Origin: Chrysemys picta bellii
Lineage: Eukaryota; Chordata; Testudines; Emydidae
DNA length: 64,000 nucleotides
NCBI RefSeq assembly: GCF_011386835.1
Contig: NC_088800.1
Coordinates: forward strand, 2,852,001 to 2,916,000
Reading direction: 5' to 3'
This document shows positions 23,926 through 36,254 of this stretch, in pieces (within the stretch, counting starts at the first letter, position 1; each line of letters starts with the position of its first letter). The notes under the pieces are model-generated. The model did not search any database. It saw only the letters and a list, made by a program, of their open reading frames with translations, and was not told the origin of the DNA. The translations under genes were made by a program, and so were the position numbers.

Positions 23926-26329
23926 TTAAACAAACACAGAAACTGAGGCAGGATGATTAGGTAACAGTCTCACGGTCACATAGGCTCAGCCTAGAACTCA
24001 GCTCTTCGACCCCAACTGCTAAGGATGGAATTTAACCCTTCAAAGGCCGTTTCCTCCAACTGACAAGTTCTCACTAAACAGACACTATACTCCTCACACT
24101 GATGCTTCTCCTTTCATTTAGCAAATGAAGCCAGGCAGGTGCTTTGATCTCTCCGACCACAGACATTTTAGGGAGGGTTGCGGCTCCATCTGTTTATTGT
24201 CGCAAAGTATGTATGGTTTGCTTGAATCTTCATAAATGGCTTTGCTGACAGCAGACAACAGGAATTGATACTTCCTGCTGCAGGAGATTGATGTGTTGCG
24301 CACTCTTTACATTTGATTCAATGCTTTTGAAGAGTGAACTGCTTAGATTTCAAAACCAGCAACAGAAGCCCACATACCTCTTTTGGGCTGTGTATCCTTC
24401 CAGAGGTTTTAAGATGTGCTGGGAAGAGGGCACAAGTAATGGGAAAGTTCTCTTTTCCCCTGGTCGCTTTAGCGAGCAGCTTGAGTTTAGCTTTCAGCTG
24501 AGATAAGCCATGACGCTGGAGGCCAGCCTGCCAGGCCCGCTGCTCTTGGTGCACTAGGGGTTGGGTTTGCATCCTTTCCTTGGAGGTTGAAAATAGTAAC
24601 TATGGTAGGTGCAGGAAGATCCCATCAGCTTACCTGTCAAGCGGGAGATCTTCCTAAAGTGCTTATTGGGGGCATGGGTGCCAGAAGTGAAGTGGCTTGC
24701 GGCCCTGTAACTTGAGGAAGCCACTAAATAAGAGCCAACACTGGCAGCTTGGCCCCGGCCCTGCAGTACCTGGAAAGGAGAACAATGAATTGATAACTAG
24801 AAACCCTGGGAGCAGTGGCCAAGGAACAACGGAATTCCATCAGCAGACCCCAGCAAGAGGCCGCACCCCTGTCCCAGGCCCCATGGGAGCCATCAGGGGG
24901 TATTTCTGAGCTCCGACAGATACAACAGAGCTGTTTCGGAAGCAGGGGTTCTCTGTGGGAACATTTTGACTTTTCATAAAAAAGCCTCCAAATCCTGAAC
25001 ATTTTCATCCGCCAGCTCTTCGGTTTTTGTTTCTCTGACGAAATGTCTCAGTTTTTCACAGAAAGCAGACCCTGGTCACGAAACACGTCATCTTGTTGAG
25101 AACCCAATTTTCTGAGGAAAAACATTCCCCAGGAATGGCTCTCGTATAAGGTTTGCTCGATATAACAAAGTGGGAACACGGCTGTCAAGCCTGGGCCTGG
25201 CTTGGGTTCTGTCATGCCCCTCCCCTGGAACAACGGGGCCGGATCTCTCCAGAGGGACATTCTCCCACCACGAGGGGATCACTGGATGTCAGGCAGCTGC
25301 TGAAACTGTCTCCAACCATCCCCTTCTCGAATCCTCTGACTAGGGGACACTCCTGGGTGACAGATGGCATGACCAGAGCACGGCTGGTCCACCAATGGCC
25401 AGAGGGTCCCAGGACTGGAGAGCTGCACACGGCTTCTTTGTAGGTTACACTCAGCTGTACCTGGCAGATGTTGGGCACATCTGGAAAGTGAGCCCAGTAT
25501 CTCTTATTTCAGCCAATTGGCCCTTCACCTCTTCAGAGAGCTTTCTGGTAAATGTTAATGACACCTCCAGCTCCCCTGTGCGGGAAGGTAGGTACTAGCC
25601 CCAAAACAAAGGCAGAGTATTGAAGTCAGTTGACTGGTGTCCTGGAGACAAGGGACCTCATGGGCACCCTGTCCCGTTCTGTACTCAGCCCACGCCCCCT
25701 TCCAAGGACCAAATCCTCCTCCCTGTAACAAGCCCCAGGATTTGCTGTGGCGAGTGCCGCGGGAGGGGGGAAACAATCAGGAAACTGACGTTTTTTAAAT
25801 TAGTTTCTTTTTATATATAAATAAGTTTGAGTGTGTCCCTTCCACCTGTGCCCAAGTAATCCCTGCTTAATGCTGGGGGTGAGAAGAGAATGTATGTTAA
25901 TGGTTTGTTTGCACATTGAATTCGTTAGTCCCCAAACTTTAGACCTGGCAAGGCAATTAAAAATACCCAACTAGAGCCCTCTGTATAAATGTCAGCCGTC
26001 TGGTGGATGTGAGTGGTCTATCACACTGTGAGAGATCAGTGAGTCTGGCCTGACTAATTGGGATCCTTTGCAGACGTTGCTCAGGGTTGCTTTAGCATGG
26101 AGGGGAGAGAGAGAGGATCTCTGGCAGGTGTGGTTAGAGCCATCGGAAGAAAGGGACGCTGACCTGTAACCACAGATTGGAGCCCCTGCAAGCGGATCCA
26201 TGCAGGTGGCTCTCTGCCCTCATGAACAGCTATGCTGATTTCAGGTCCACCTTCTGACCAGTTGCAGGATTGGCGCCTTTAACTGTTTTTCCTGCATAAA
26301 GAGGGAAGAATGAGAAACTATCCAGTAAC
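23926..26329. other. Intergenic, no gene seen
   Basis: Mostly single-copy-looking. Low-complexity fragment at 24920-25075. Short open frames only. Confidence 0.5.
24920..25075. repeat. Low-complexity A/T repeat fragment
   Basis: GGTTCTCTGTGGGAACATTT, GTTTCTCTGACGAAATGTCT and TTTTTCACAGAAAGCAGAC form imperfect inverted units typical of the family at 8235-8490. Confidence 0.45.
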
Positions 26330-26590
26330 TAGAACAGGAGAACTTGTGGCACCGTAGAGACTAACACATTTATTAGAGCATAAGCTTTCGTGGGCTACAG
26401 CCCACTTCTTCGGATGCATAGAATGGAACATATAGTGAGGAGATCTATATACACATGCAGAGAACAGGAAAAGGTGGGAGTTGTCCTACCAACTCTAAGA
26501 GGCTAATTAATTAAGAGAAAAAACTTTTGTAGTGATCATCAAGATAGGCCATTACAGTAACTGACTGAGTTCATACTACCTTCTCTACCC
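26330..26590 (+). repeat. Dispersed turtle repeat (ACTTGTGGCACCGTAGAGAC family)
   Basis: AACAGGAGAACTTGTGGCAC, AGAGACTAACACATTTATTA, then GCATAAGCTTTCGTGGGCTA and CACTTCTTCGGATGCATAGA, followed by a longer 3' body (GGAGATCTATATACACATGC; GATCATCAAGATAGGCCATT). This is the longest copy of the family; 29538-29691 and 62244-62383 are foldback copies. Confidence 0.78.
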
Positions 26591-28456
26591 TAAGGCCTTG
26601 TCTCTACACTACAATTTTGCCATCCAGACTTCTCGGGGAAGCCCAGCCCTTTGTTTACCTTTCCGAGTGGCGTTTCCAATAATGCTAGCTGCCTGAGAGG
26701 GGCTTTCCTCATCTTTCCAGCCAACTTGGCGCCGGGTGCAGAATTCCGGGTGCAGAATCTTCAGAGGTTTACTTTTCAAGTCACTGATTAGTGACACAGT
26801 AAAAATAACCCTTGCATTATTGGAGCAGTCAGAGATCCCCCTTCCCCCCAAACATTTTGCAATGCCCTCTAGTGTTCATCAGCAGCAGAGAGAGAATCCA
26901 CGGTTGCCTGAGAAGAGAGAGAAGCCTTGGCTGTGGAAAAGCATGGCCTCGCTGCCAGGGATTTGAACAATCATCATTCCTATAAAAAGAGACCGCAAAA
27001 TAGTTGTTACCGGACAAACACTTGTGGAGCTTCAACCAATACTGAAATATTACTGACACCAGCTCTGCAGTCGTAAACCCAGACGATTGTGTGCTGCTCG
27101 CCTGTGTCAGTGGTAACAGTCTTCCTGTTTCAGAGCTCTCCAAATCACAGGGGTAGGTGGTTTTGACATTTGATTAGCCACAGAGAACAACTTGTGCGTG
27201 CTTGACGAAGTGAGTGGGCAAGCTCAGAAGCAATCGTGGTGCTGAATACTTGAGCCTGTTGGAGATAGGGCCCTATCAGGGGAGAGTCATGGTGGGCACG
27301 GCTCCAAAGGGAAGATAAGTGGGCTGCTGGGAGAGATGAATATGAGGAAAGGAAGTGGTGAGTGAAGTCAACTGAAAACAGTTTCTTATGCTCTCCATGA
27401 CTCATATGTTTCACTAACACACGGGCTTGCACCGGAGTGAGCAGACTATGGCTGCTAGAAATACTGTCTGGGGGCCGGAGGTGGGGAAACAATCCAGTAT
27501 TCTTTATCCTTAGCATCAACCTTCACAACAGCAGAGCGCTGCCCCATGCAGCCTGAGCCGCTCCGTTGTTATTCCCGTGGATTCCCACTGCAGTGCTGGC
27601 CGGGGGCCGCTACACTATGCCAGATGCCAGTGAGCGATATTCTGTGAGGTGGACGCATTAACCCACGCGGTGCAGCTGCTTTGCACCCAACCATCAGCAC
27701 AGCCTGGGCTTAGCGCCAGCAATAGCCAGCTTCAGGGAGGTCTTTGGGTGTAAGGCGATGTTGGGGCTCTAAGGTGACTCTCCCTTCTGTTGCTGGCACA
27801 GCAGGAAAAGACGCATAGCCTGCATACCCCTGCATACCCCTGCATGACGGTGAGGTCTGGCTGCAACGTGAGCCCCGGGGGCTGTTAGCAGCCGCCACAC
27901 GCTGGAGCAGCCCTGCAACTGCTCTAAGTTGATTTAGTGGAACGGGCCCTGCACACAGCTATAGCTGAATTAGAGGAGTGTAAAGACCAGCTTTTGTATG
28001 CACACACACCCCTGCCCCCGGCCCAACCCTGCACCCTGTGTGATTTGACTGTATCTAAGGCCCTGTCCCATCGTCTCCTAACAAGTCACAGTAATCCTTT
28101 CATCGTAGCCCGAAGGCCTGTGGGCAGAGCTGGGGAGCTCAGTTCTCTCTCTGTGGGATACTTACGTGTGAGATGTTACTGCTCTGGAATCCCAGATAAC
28201 CCTTGGCGAGCGTCCGCCTGCTTTCTAACAGAGCCAACCCCAAAGACAGGGCCCAAGCAAGGGAAGAATCAGATCATCGGTGTTTCCTTGTGCTACCTGG
28301 TGTAAAACCCCGACAGTGGCTTTATCGACAGCAGGGATTTTGCCACTGGCTTTGCTACTCTGATGTAACTCCACCAGTGTAAAACCTGTTGCACCGGTGG
28401 TAGTGGTGTTGCTTCGAGTGCCACCTAGCCCATGAGCCACAAAGGTTTTAAAGGTT
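26591..28456. other. Intergenic, no gene seen
   Basis: Possible MITE end at 26590-26630 (GGCCTTGTCTCTACACTACA). Otherwise no repeat or exon recognised apart from the 10-bp tandem at 27822. Confidence 0.5.
27822..27846 (+). repeat. 10-bp short tandem repeat (TGCATACCCC)
   Basis: TGCATACCCC twice followed by a third TGCAT. Small and probably neutral. Confidence 0.8.
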
Positions 28457-28620
28457 GGGGAGAAGGATAGCTCAGTGGTTTGAGCATTGGCCTGCTAAAC
28501 CCAGGGTTGTAAATTCAATCCATGAGGGGGGCATTTAGGGATCTGAGGCAAAAATCTGTCTGGGGGTTGGACTAGATGACCCCGAGGGACCTTCCAACCC
28601 TGAGATTCTATGATTCTATT
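28457..28620 (+). mobile_element. Turtle Cry-type tRNA-derived polIII/SINE
   Basis: A near full-length SINE. The A box is TAGCTCAGTGG (28468-28478) and the B-box region GGTTGTAAATTCAATCC (28505-28521), in a tRNA-like head, followed by the turtle-specific body (GGGGGTTGGACTAGATGACC) and an ATTCTATGATTCTATT tail. The family is known from cryptodiran turtles and is the best taxonomic marker in the window. The 3' part of such SINEs resembles the CR1 LINE 3' end, which supplies the retrotransposition machinery. Confidence 0.9.
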
Positions 28621-29525
28621 ATAAACAATCTGGGATCCCAGCTTCAAATACTTCCCGGTCGGGGAATACAGGGACTCTTGCTCGTGTGCGTAGGAGTGGT
28701 GGGGAGTCAGTGCTGGCCAGGGCCAGGAAGGCTTTGCTGGAGCTGGGAGGTAGCGTTGCCAGGTTGGTAACTCAGGATCCGGCAGCCCAGGGCCTCTCCT
28801 GAACAGCCAGATCATTTGGCCACATGATCTGCTGGGCTTTATTAGTGGGCAAATGTCTTTCACAGGCAAAACTGAGGCCTCCAACCCTTTCCTTCTGTGA
28901 CTGGAGCCAGGAGCCAGGCAGTCGAACCTGGTCCCATGAAGAGAAAAGCTAGTGCGATCTCCTCCCCGACTCTGCATTCTCAACCCCCTCTGCTGTCCCT
29001 GCTCAAAGGTATTTTAAATGACTATTAAATGGGTCTGAAAGCATCTCTGAATTCAGGCAGCAAAGCAGGCGCGCCAGTTCATCTTTGCAGAGAGAGAGAG
29101 AGACTGATACGGAAAGTCCCTGGTGCAACATAACCAAACACCAGCCCAGACAGTCATGAACTCTGGCTCCCCCCGCCCAACCTAAAACCTGTTGTGTCAG
29201 GCTGGTCATGATACCGTAGGGTTGTTTTCTTTTCTCTTGCTATCCCTGCTATCAAGTAGGAGTTAACAGCTCTTGTTTATACAATGACTATCTGGCCAGA
29301 GGCTGATTTAATACCTCCCACTTCTTTTAAGTGCAAATAGACTCTAATGTGTGTATTAGGCTACTTGAATGGCTGTTCTGGTGAAATAGTAGGTTTCCAA
29401 ATAATTTATTCCCAGTTAGTACTTGGGTGGGGGCGGGAAGAGAGCTATATAATGTATCTAAGCAGCTCTACGAATCCACAGTCTCTGTACCCTGAACAGA
29501 GTGGATCAGCATGCTAACAGATTGC
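28621..29525. other. Intergenic, no gene seen
   Basis: No repeat or exon recognised; the minus-strand frame at 28495-28983 runs across the Cry SINE and is discounted. Confidence 0.5.
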
Positions 29526-29537
29526 CATAAAAAGATT

Positions 29538-29691
29538 TCAGAGTAGCAGCCGTGTTAGTCTGTATCCGCAAAAAGAACCGGAGTCCTTGTGGCACCTTAG
29601 AGACTAACACATTTATTTCAGCATAAGCTTTCGTGGGCTACATCCCACCATGTTAGTCTCTAAGGTGCCACAAGTACCCCTGTTCTTTTTG
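29538..29691 (+). mobile_element. Snap-back copy with 12-bp flanking duplication
   Basis: Starts TCAGAGTAGCAGCCGTGTTA. Arm 1 (29569-29609) and arm 2 (29651-29691) are 41-bp near-perfect inverted repeats (three mismatches) around a 41-bp loop holding GCATAAGCTTTCGTGGGCTA. The 12-bp CATAAAAAGATT flanks both sides (29526-29537 and 29692-29703), a target-site duplication. Confidence 0.82.
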
Positions 29692-29869
29692 CATAAAAAG
29701 ATTGTCAGCAAGTACCAAGTCAGCAGTACCCCATGATCCCTCCCGTTAGAGATGTCTCTGGCTAATGCACTGTTTTCTCTATACACCCTACTCATTATTA
29801 TTTATATTCTGTAATGACCAACAATTGGCCCGATTATGCTGGGGACAAACAGATCTATCGTTATAATAT

Positions 29870-30228
29870 CTAGCTCTTTTATAGTGCTTTTCATCAATAG
29901 CACCTCACAAAATCCCCATTTCTCAGATGGGGAAACTGAGGCACAGCCCATGTCTACACCGCCACTTACAGCGCTGAAACTTTCTTCGCTCAGCTGGTAG
30001 CTATTCCCCTCGCAAAGGTGATTTTCTTACAGTGCTGGGAGACCTCTCTCCCAGCGCTGGAGCCGTGACATTCAATTTAACATTGGCTGTGTAGCCATAC
30101 CCACAGACGGGGAAGTGACTTGCCCAAGGTCACCCAGCAGAGCAGGGACAGAACCAAGACTAGAACCAGGTCTCCTGAGTCCCAGTCTAGTTTTCTGTCC
30201 ACTGGGCCATGCTATCTGTTGCCTAGTA
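29870..30228 (-). mobile_element. MIR-type SINE, minus strand, interrupted by a MITE
   Basis: The two MIR halves are TCTCAGATGGGGAAACTGAG (left, to 29946) and GGGGAAGTGACTTGCCCAAG, GGTCACCCAGCAGAGCAG (right, from 30102). Joined, they make one ordinary MIR; a MITE of about 155 bp sits between them. Confidence 0.85.
29947..30101. mobile_element. MITE nested in a MIR SINE
   Basis: Ends with imperfect inverted CATGTCTACAC / GTGTAGCCATAC motifs, and has an internal imperfect palindrome (CTTACAGCGCTG... and AGTGCTGGGAGACC). CACAG is repeated on both sides (29942-29946 and 30102-30106), a candidate 5-bp target duplication. The MITE is younger than the MIR it splits. Confidence 0.75.
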
Positions 30229-33200
30229 GACAAGCCTTACCCTGAGGAGCTTAAAATGGAGACAGCCAAATGGTAGAGGCAAGGGATTGTAATATACAAG
30301 CATGGTGAATAGTGTATGGCCTGAGGGTGCAATATACATATCTAAAAGATCTGTAGCTTATGTGATACAAATAAAATATTTTGGACATTGAAGCATAAGA
30401 CCAAGAAAGGTCTGCAGAAGAGCATGATCCACTAAAGTCTTCCTTTGGTATCCCACATGATATACATTACTATGCACGGCCGAACAAACTTGCAATAATG
30501 CCATGTCACGGGTAAAAATGGTGCCAGGGTGGAGAGAGACAGTTACTGCCAGCTGTACTCCATCATGTAGTTGCTGCTGTTTGGTGGTGTGAGTCAGTCA
30601 AAACGTCTCTTTGCGTTAAGCTTTTAAAGCCCTTTTTATTTAAAGCAGAGATTGAGGTCAATGCAGAAAAATGTTCATTCATTAAATTGCAAAACCTTAC
30701 AGGATTCCGAGTCCTCTCTGTAAGCTTCTTCTCATGTAGGGCATGATCTGGCCCTAAATAAAGTAACTCTAATTGCCAATAAAATGCAGGCAGAAGTGAC
30801 CGATTTTCACTTAACACATGTTTTAAAAGGTATAATTTCTTTGCCAGGTACTTAGAAAATTCATGCCTATAAAATTCAGCTTTCTGTTCCAGGGCAATTT
30901 AAAAAGACAAAACTGGGGGGCAGGGGGAATCCTTAGCAGAAGAGTGTAAAATCTCCTGTCACTAACTTGTATGCAATTTGATGGACCATTATGGCTTCTT
31001 CAAGGTCATGCCACGATCATTTGCTTTAAGACATCATATGCATACAAAACAGCCTCCCAAACTGGAGTGCCAGAGGAAGTTGCTATGGCGTGGTTAATCA
31101 GCCTGAGCTATTCTCCGAGTTGAAGAGGAATTTGCCATGCAATGTTTGTGGTTGGCATCGCCACAGAAGGCCCCAGTGACCCAGTCCTTTTACAAGCAAA
31201 CTCCCACTGACTTCACCTGGTCTGATGTGCTGGCGTAAAGACTGCCAGGGCCCAGCCCAACATGTCTTTCTATCAGCAAGATCCCAGCCACAACCGAGTG
31301 ACCTTCATGAGTGGATGTACAACGAACCCTGCCCGAAGGGACCACTCGAGGGACTGAGGAACAGTGGGTGCTGAGTAAAGGTAGAGCACACGGCCCCTTT
31401 ATTTGGCAGCGTCAAAGGGCCTTAAAACAGGTCTAATGTGATTTACTCCAGCTTTCAGGTCCCTTGGTGGTGACGCAGTGGTGTAAAGGGGCCTTGGTAT
31501 AAATAAGAATCAGACCCTAGAACTTACATTCCCTGCGCCAGCCCTTCTCCCTCTGGCACTTCCCTAGAGGGTGAATTTTTTTAAAAGGAAAGGAACCCAC
31601 TGTCCCCTGAAATACTAGGAGTGGGGTGATTTTTCCTCTCTCTTTAAGAGAATTCTCTCAGTCCCTGGTCTCCATTTTGCAGGCGCGTCCATGCTAATCC
31701 CTCATCGTCTCTCTTGGTGCAGCTCTGAGTTCCACTGGTATTTTGGACAGGAGCCGGCTCCCGTGGCTCGTTATTTGTTGCAGCGCATCCCTTTAGCGCT
31801 CTGAACCTACTGGAAGTATGACACACTGTTGCAGCCTGGTCGCCTTTTCAATGGGAACTTTCTACTCCTCTTTAGCGAATGCCATTGCAGGGAGGGGCAG
31901 ATTCTGCTGCCCTGGCTCCGGTGGAAATCAATAGGACAACAGCCAGAAGCAAGTACTACCCGATGGGAATGAAGGTTGTGGAACCTGAGGGTCAGAATGT
32001 GAATCCTTAACTCCCATTGGTGAGCAATTATCACATGATTAGCCCCACTGGCTTCAGTGGGAGCAACTGATTCCATTAGGATCTGGGGTGGATGCTAGCT
32101 CTGCTGATGTCAACAGGAGTTTTGCCTTTGACTTCAAGTCCAGGATTTACCCCTGGCCCTTAGCAAAAAGTTCATGAGGAATGTGTCTCCTCTTGCAACC
32201 AACTCTGATAACTCCAGGGGAGGAGGGGTGGGAGAGGGGTGTTTTGATTTGTTATAACACAATAGGAACAGCATCTCACTTTCTCCCTGAATGCAGTTTC
32301 TTGCTGTGTACAGTATACTGCCGTTACTGCCATTTCCTTAAGTGTGTGGGCATTTCAAACGCAATGAACTCCCTTTCTGCTAGAAACAAAGGAAATCTAG
32401 CTCTGTGTGCCATCAAAATGGGGAGCACTGGGGTGTTTGTAGCGCCAGCTCCTGCCAGTTTTCTTTTCTTCCTTTCTCTCTCGTTGTTGGAGGGGACTGC
32501 AGAAGGTTCTCTCAGTTTAAGGAATTTAGTTTTTCAGCTCAAGGGAAGTCCAGCATCTTGAAGCAGAAACATGGCTGGGCTCAGGATGGCTTTAAGCCTA
32601 GCTCCTCAGAGCCCTTTGTACCCACTGCTCTCTTGAAAGCCCACCGTAGTAGCTTATTTTCCTTGAATTTACATCCACCAAGATACTCCTCCCTGATAAA
32701 TTCTGGACCTTACCCCCCACCAAAGTGCCCAATCTGCCAGGGAGCATGTATGCTCCTGGGTGGGGAACAGTGTCATCTTTTTTTACCCTGGTGCTGCAGC
32801 CAGACTGAAATCTGCCTGCTGCCGACGGAGCACATGACTCCATGCTCAGAGAGGCGCGTAAAGCCAACAGGTGTGTGCACAACATGCTACGCGGCTGAGA
32901 AAATGAGGCTTGGGATCTGTGCCCTGAGAGTGGTGGAAAGGCCTGGGAGCAGCAAGCCCAGTGACACTGCAGAGGGCCCTCTCTGTCTCCATGGATCTTA
33001 ACCTTGTGGCTGAGAACCGCAGCTTACCTCCCGCCCTGTGTACACATCCTGGGCCTTCCAGTGGATACTTCTCCCACTAAAGCCTTGCTCCCACCAGACA
33101 CCTCTGTAGGCCTACATTGGCTTGCCATGCGATGCCCCCAGAGAAGCTTCAAAGCCTCCACGCGTCCCTTCCCTAGCCGGCTGCAGCTGCAGGAGAGAAG

Positions 33201-33504
33201 TTTGCTCTTACAAAAGTTCTCAAGGGGCTGAAGTGAGTCATGTACTGACAAGATATCCCCAGACCCTGTTTAATCGTTTCATGCACTGTAGGAGGTGACT
33301 GCTGGATTGTTTTCAATCAACCGCATCAAAACTATTTGTACGTTTGAGAATTCTACATCCTTTTTCTAAAACAACAGCTGCAACAAAAACCCAGCATGTG
33401 CAAGACATGGGCATAGCAATCAGTTCCAAATGTGTGTAGGCAGCCGCCCCTCCCCATCCACCGGGCCACTGTAAATGCTCTGGCTTTTCACCGGGATGGT
33501 GCCT
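30229..33504. other. Intergenic, no gene seen
   Basis: Scattered degenerate foldback units (about 31180-31250, 31430-31520, 32080-32165). The 198-codon frame 32405-33001 shows no domain and no splice context. Confidence 0.5.
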
Positions 33505-33790
33505 CCCAACTGCAGATGCCTAGGCACTGTACAATGCTAACAAAGCAAGCTTCCCAGCACCGTGGGAGGCAGGGGGATATTGTTATTCCCCCCCCCAGCC
33601 CCCCGGACACAATGGGCAGGTGAGACTTGTCTTTTCGGGTGTCTCAAGTTGGGCCCTAAAGATAAGGGACTGCTCTTGAAAAGGCTGAGCTAAGTGACTT
33701 GTCCAAGTCTCAGGCTGAGCCAGGAATAGAATCTAGATCTCTTGACTCACCTGTCTGTGCTCTCAGCGTTCGATCCTGTGCCCCTGTCTT
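33505..33790 (-). mobile_element. MIR-type SINE, minus strand, with 3' extension
   Basis: Reads GGCACTGTACAATGCTAACA, a diverged centre with C-runs, then AAGTGACTTGTCCAAGTCTC and a head ending with CTCTTGACTCACC. Long but diverged. Confidence 0.65.
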
Positions 33791-33949
33791 ACGATACCCA
33801 TGACATTAAAGAGTGGGCCTTCCACCGTGCATGACGGTGCATTCTGGGTATCTTTAGATATAGAGATCTAGGAACTATGAAGAGATACAGTGAAGGACAA
33901 ATGGAATTGTGCTGAGGAAGATCAAATGGAACCTCATGGCCACAGTTAG

Positions 33950-34190
33950 CCGAGTACTGGGAGCCAAGATTCCTGGATTTTGTCCCCATCCTCTGCCATT
34001 GACTCACATGGGGATTCTGAACAAGCTCTTTAAACCCCACGTCATTTTACGCATCTATGAAATGCCAGGTGTAATAATACATCCCCTCCCTCACGGCCAC
34101 ACTGCGAGGCTGAATTGTTTGGTAAGTACTTGGAAATCCTCAGCTGAGAGGCATTACAGTACACATGTGAATTCAAATATCATGACTACA
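33950..34190 (+). mobile_element. MIR-type SINE
   Basis: Reads GAGCCAAGATTCCTGGATTT, CCATTGACTCACATGGGGAT, an altered core (GCATCTATGAAATGCCAGG) and a 3' end with TAATAATACATCCCCTCCC. The overlapping 189-codon frame 33909-34478 crosses this repeat and is rejected as a gene. Confidence 0.7.
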
Positions 34191-35119
34191 CCTGAAGTCC
34201 AAAGAGCAACACTTCCTGGACAAAGCTTTCTCATAAATGGTTTTGGTTGTTGTTGCTGCACCGCTTGGAGTGCTGAGAAAGAGGAAAGTCTTGCTAGACT
34301 CCAAGCGGAGATCAGGTTCATTGGTGCTCATATCCTGCAAGGCTGCATCTGGAATTTGGATGCACTAGATTTATTTTTCAGTCCCAATCGGAGACTTCAG
34401 CATTCCCTGAAAGTAAAGAGGGAAGTTGCACCGGAAAATCTCAGTGGTGTGGTACGCAGTGACTCAGATGCTGTCTGAAATTGATGGACTTCGGCTGGAC
34501 TCTGCATTGGGACGGATCTATATGGGACACATGCGTTGCAGCATCATTGTCTTGTTTTCAAACTGTTGACCGTGAAGTGTTAGCTTTCGTTCACTTTCCT
34601 GGATCTCATTTATAGCTGCAGTGAACCTTTTGCCAAATGTTTGTGTGGTTCTGGGTAACAATTGTTTGAGCTACATTCCATTAGTTCATGCGCAGCGTGT
34701 AAACCCGGCCAGACATTCAACCTGAGCGCTTCTCTAGGGACGGGACTGGGCTGCTCTTCTGAGAGCCAGCGATCACCTGCGGTTCGTTTCAGAGTGAATA
34801 GCTCAGCTCAGTCTTTGCTGTATGTTGTCTAATTATAGACATTATGTTGCAAATGGCTTTTGAAGCTGTTAATGGTATTACTGGTGTTATTCTTCTAGCT
34901 GTTAATTATAACAGATTTGTTTGGGATGCTTTCCCGGTTTTCAGCTGTAATTGCTCTCCATGTTCCCTGATGTCTTGCAGTTCAGGGTAAGCCCTGTAGT
35001 TTTGGAAGATGATGTTCACCTCCCCTGCTGAAAATGGTTGTATAGTGTTACTTGTGAAGAATGGCTGCCATGTTCTACCCCAGAGTCGGCTGCATCCCTG
35101 CAATGGGCAAGTGCTGCAG
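34191..35119. other. Intergenic, no gene seen
   Basis: 34780-34920 is AT-rich and complex (TCTAATTATAGACATTATGT, GTTAATTATAACAG) and might be conserved noncoding DNA. Confidence 0.4.
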
Positions 35120-35245
35120 CTATGGGCCTGGATTCAGCAAGATCCTTATGCGTGGGGCTAACTTTACTCAGGTAAATCCCACTGCATTTCAGGTGAGGCA
35201 CATGCATAAGTTCCTTGCTGAAGCAGAGCGGTGGTCCATAAAGCA
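35120..35245. repeat. Degenerate foldback repeat
   Basis: TGGGCCTGGATTCAGCAAGA, CTTATGCGTGGGGCTAAC, then GGTGAGGCACATGCATAAGT and TCCTTGCTGAAGC. The ends are inverted-like (TCAGCAAG / CTTGCTGA). Confidence 0.5.
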
Positions 35246-36065
35246 GTATAGGATTCTTCATGCTAAGTCAGCAATCTAAGGTATTATTACTAAAGTGCTA
35301 CATAAGAGTGGAGCATTATTAGTAGGTAGGGAAATGGGAAAATATTAGGTGGATTGCTTCTCTTTTATTGTCTTTAAACTCTAAAGGGGTCTGTTCACTC
35401 TGCATTGAAAACCCCAGATTTATACAGCAAGCTGGAGTGCTTTGGGGTTGGTTTGTTTGTTTTTTCCACGCTTGTTCTTCAATTTTCAAAATACCAATAA
35501 AGCAAACACGGAAGAAAAGGCTCTTGGAAATTCTGGGCCCAGTCCTGCACGCAGGGCTTCTGCTGAGCTCCCACGGGGATTTTAGTGCCTGAAGAACGGA
35601 CAGGATTGTACTTTCGCTGCTGTGAGGCTGTAAAGCTTTACCACCAAGAGCTGATAAAATTCAACTTCAAAACAAAGCAAAATAAACTTGCTTTGATTGA
35701 TAGCTTTCTTAGCTCTCCTCCATTGTCCCTTATTAGTATGCGTTCCCCTGCCTTCCCAGCTGAAATCCTTGTTTAGATAAACTTGAAAGCTAAAGGAAAT
35801 TTGGCAGGCAGGGTCTTGCCCTATGGGAAGGGCAGATAGTGTCACCTTTAATGTAAACACGTACTATTGACTGGGGCTGGGAATTACTTGTCAACGATAA
35901 AGCTACCTTATGTGGTGGCTGTGTGCACACAGTTGCATACAATGAACGCGGCTTTTATGTTTAGTGAGCTAACCTATTAAAGCAGGTCAGGAAATGAGAT
36001 GGGGAACAGAACTGACTCAGTAACTTGACTCAGATTAGTGTGTGTGTGCGCGCCCCTGCATTGTT

Positions 36066-36208
36066 TGCAGTGTTGTTGCGGTGTTTGTCCCAGGATAGTG
36101 GAGAGACAAGGTGGGTGAGGTAACATCTTTTATTGAACAACTTCTGTTGGTGAAAGAGACAAGCTCTTGAGCGCCACAGGGAAGATATTACCTCACCCAC
36201 TTTGTCTG
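36066..36208 (+). repeat. Snap-back copy of the GTCCCAGGATATTAG family
   Basis: Starts TGCAGTGTTGTTGCGGTGTT, with ACAAGGTGGGTGAGGTAACA (36106 onward) reappearing inverted as TATTACCTCACCCACTTTGT (36186-36205). The centre carries GACAAGCTCTTGAGC. The unit is folded back on itself. Confidence 0.75.
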
Positions 36209-36254
36209 TGTGTATGTATAATAGATATTTATGTATTGAGACTTCTATAGGGCT

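Noticed and set aside
28495..28983. 162-codon minus-strand frame
   Set aside because: C-terminal part is the Cry SINE read backwards; remainder without features.
32405..33001. 198-codon frame with Cys-rich stretch (PKCPICQGACML)
   Set aside because: The CxxC-like spacing suggested a zinc-binding domain, but the cysteines do not complete any pattern and there is no splice or promoter context.
33909..34478. 189-codon frame
   Set aside because: First half is a MIR-type SINE; no domain or splice context.
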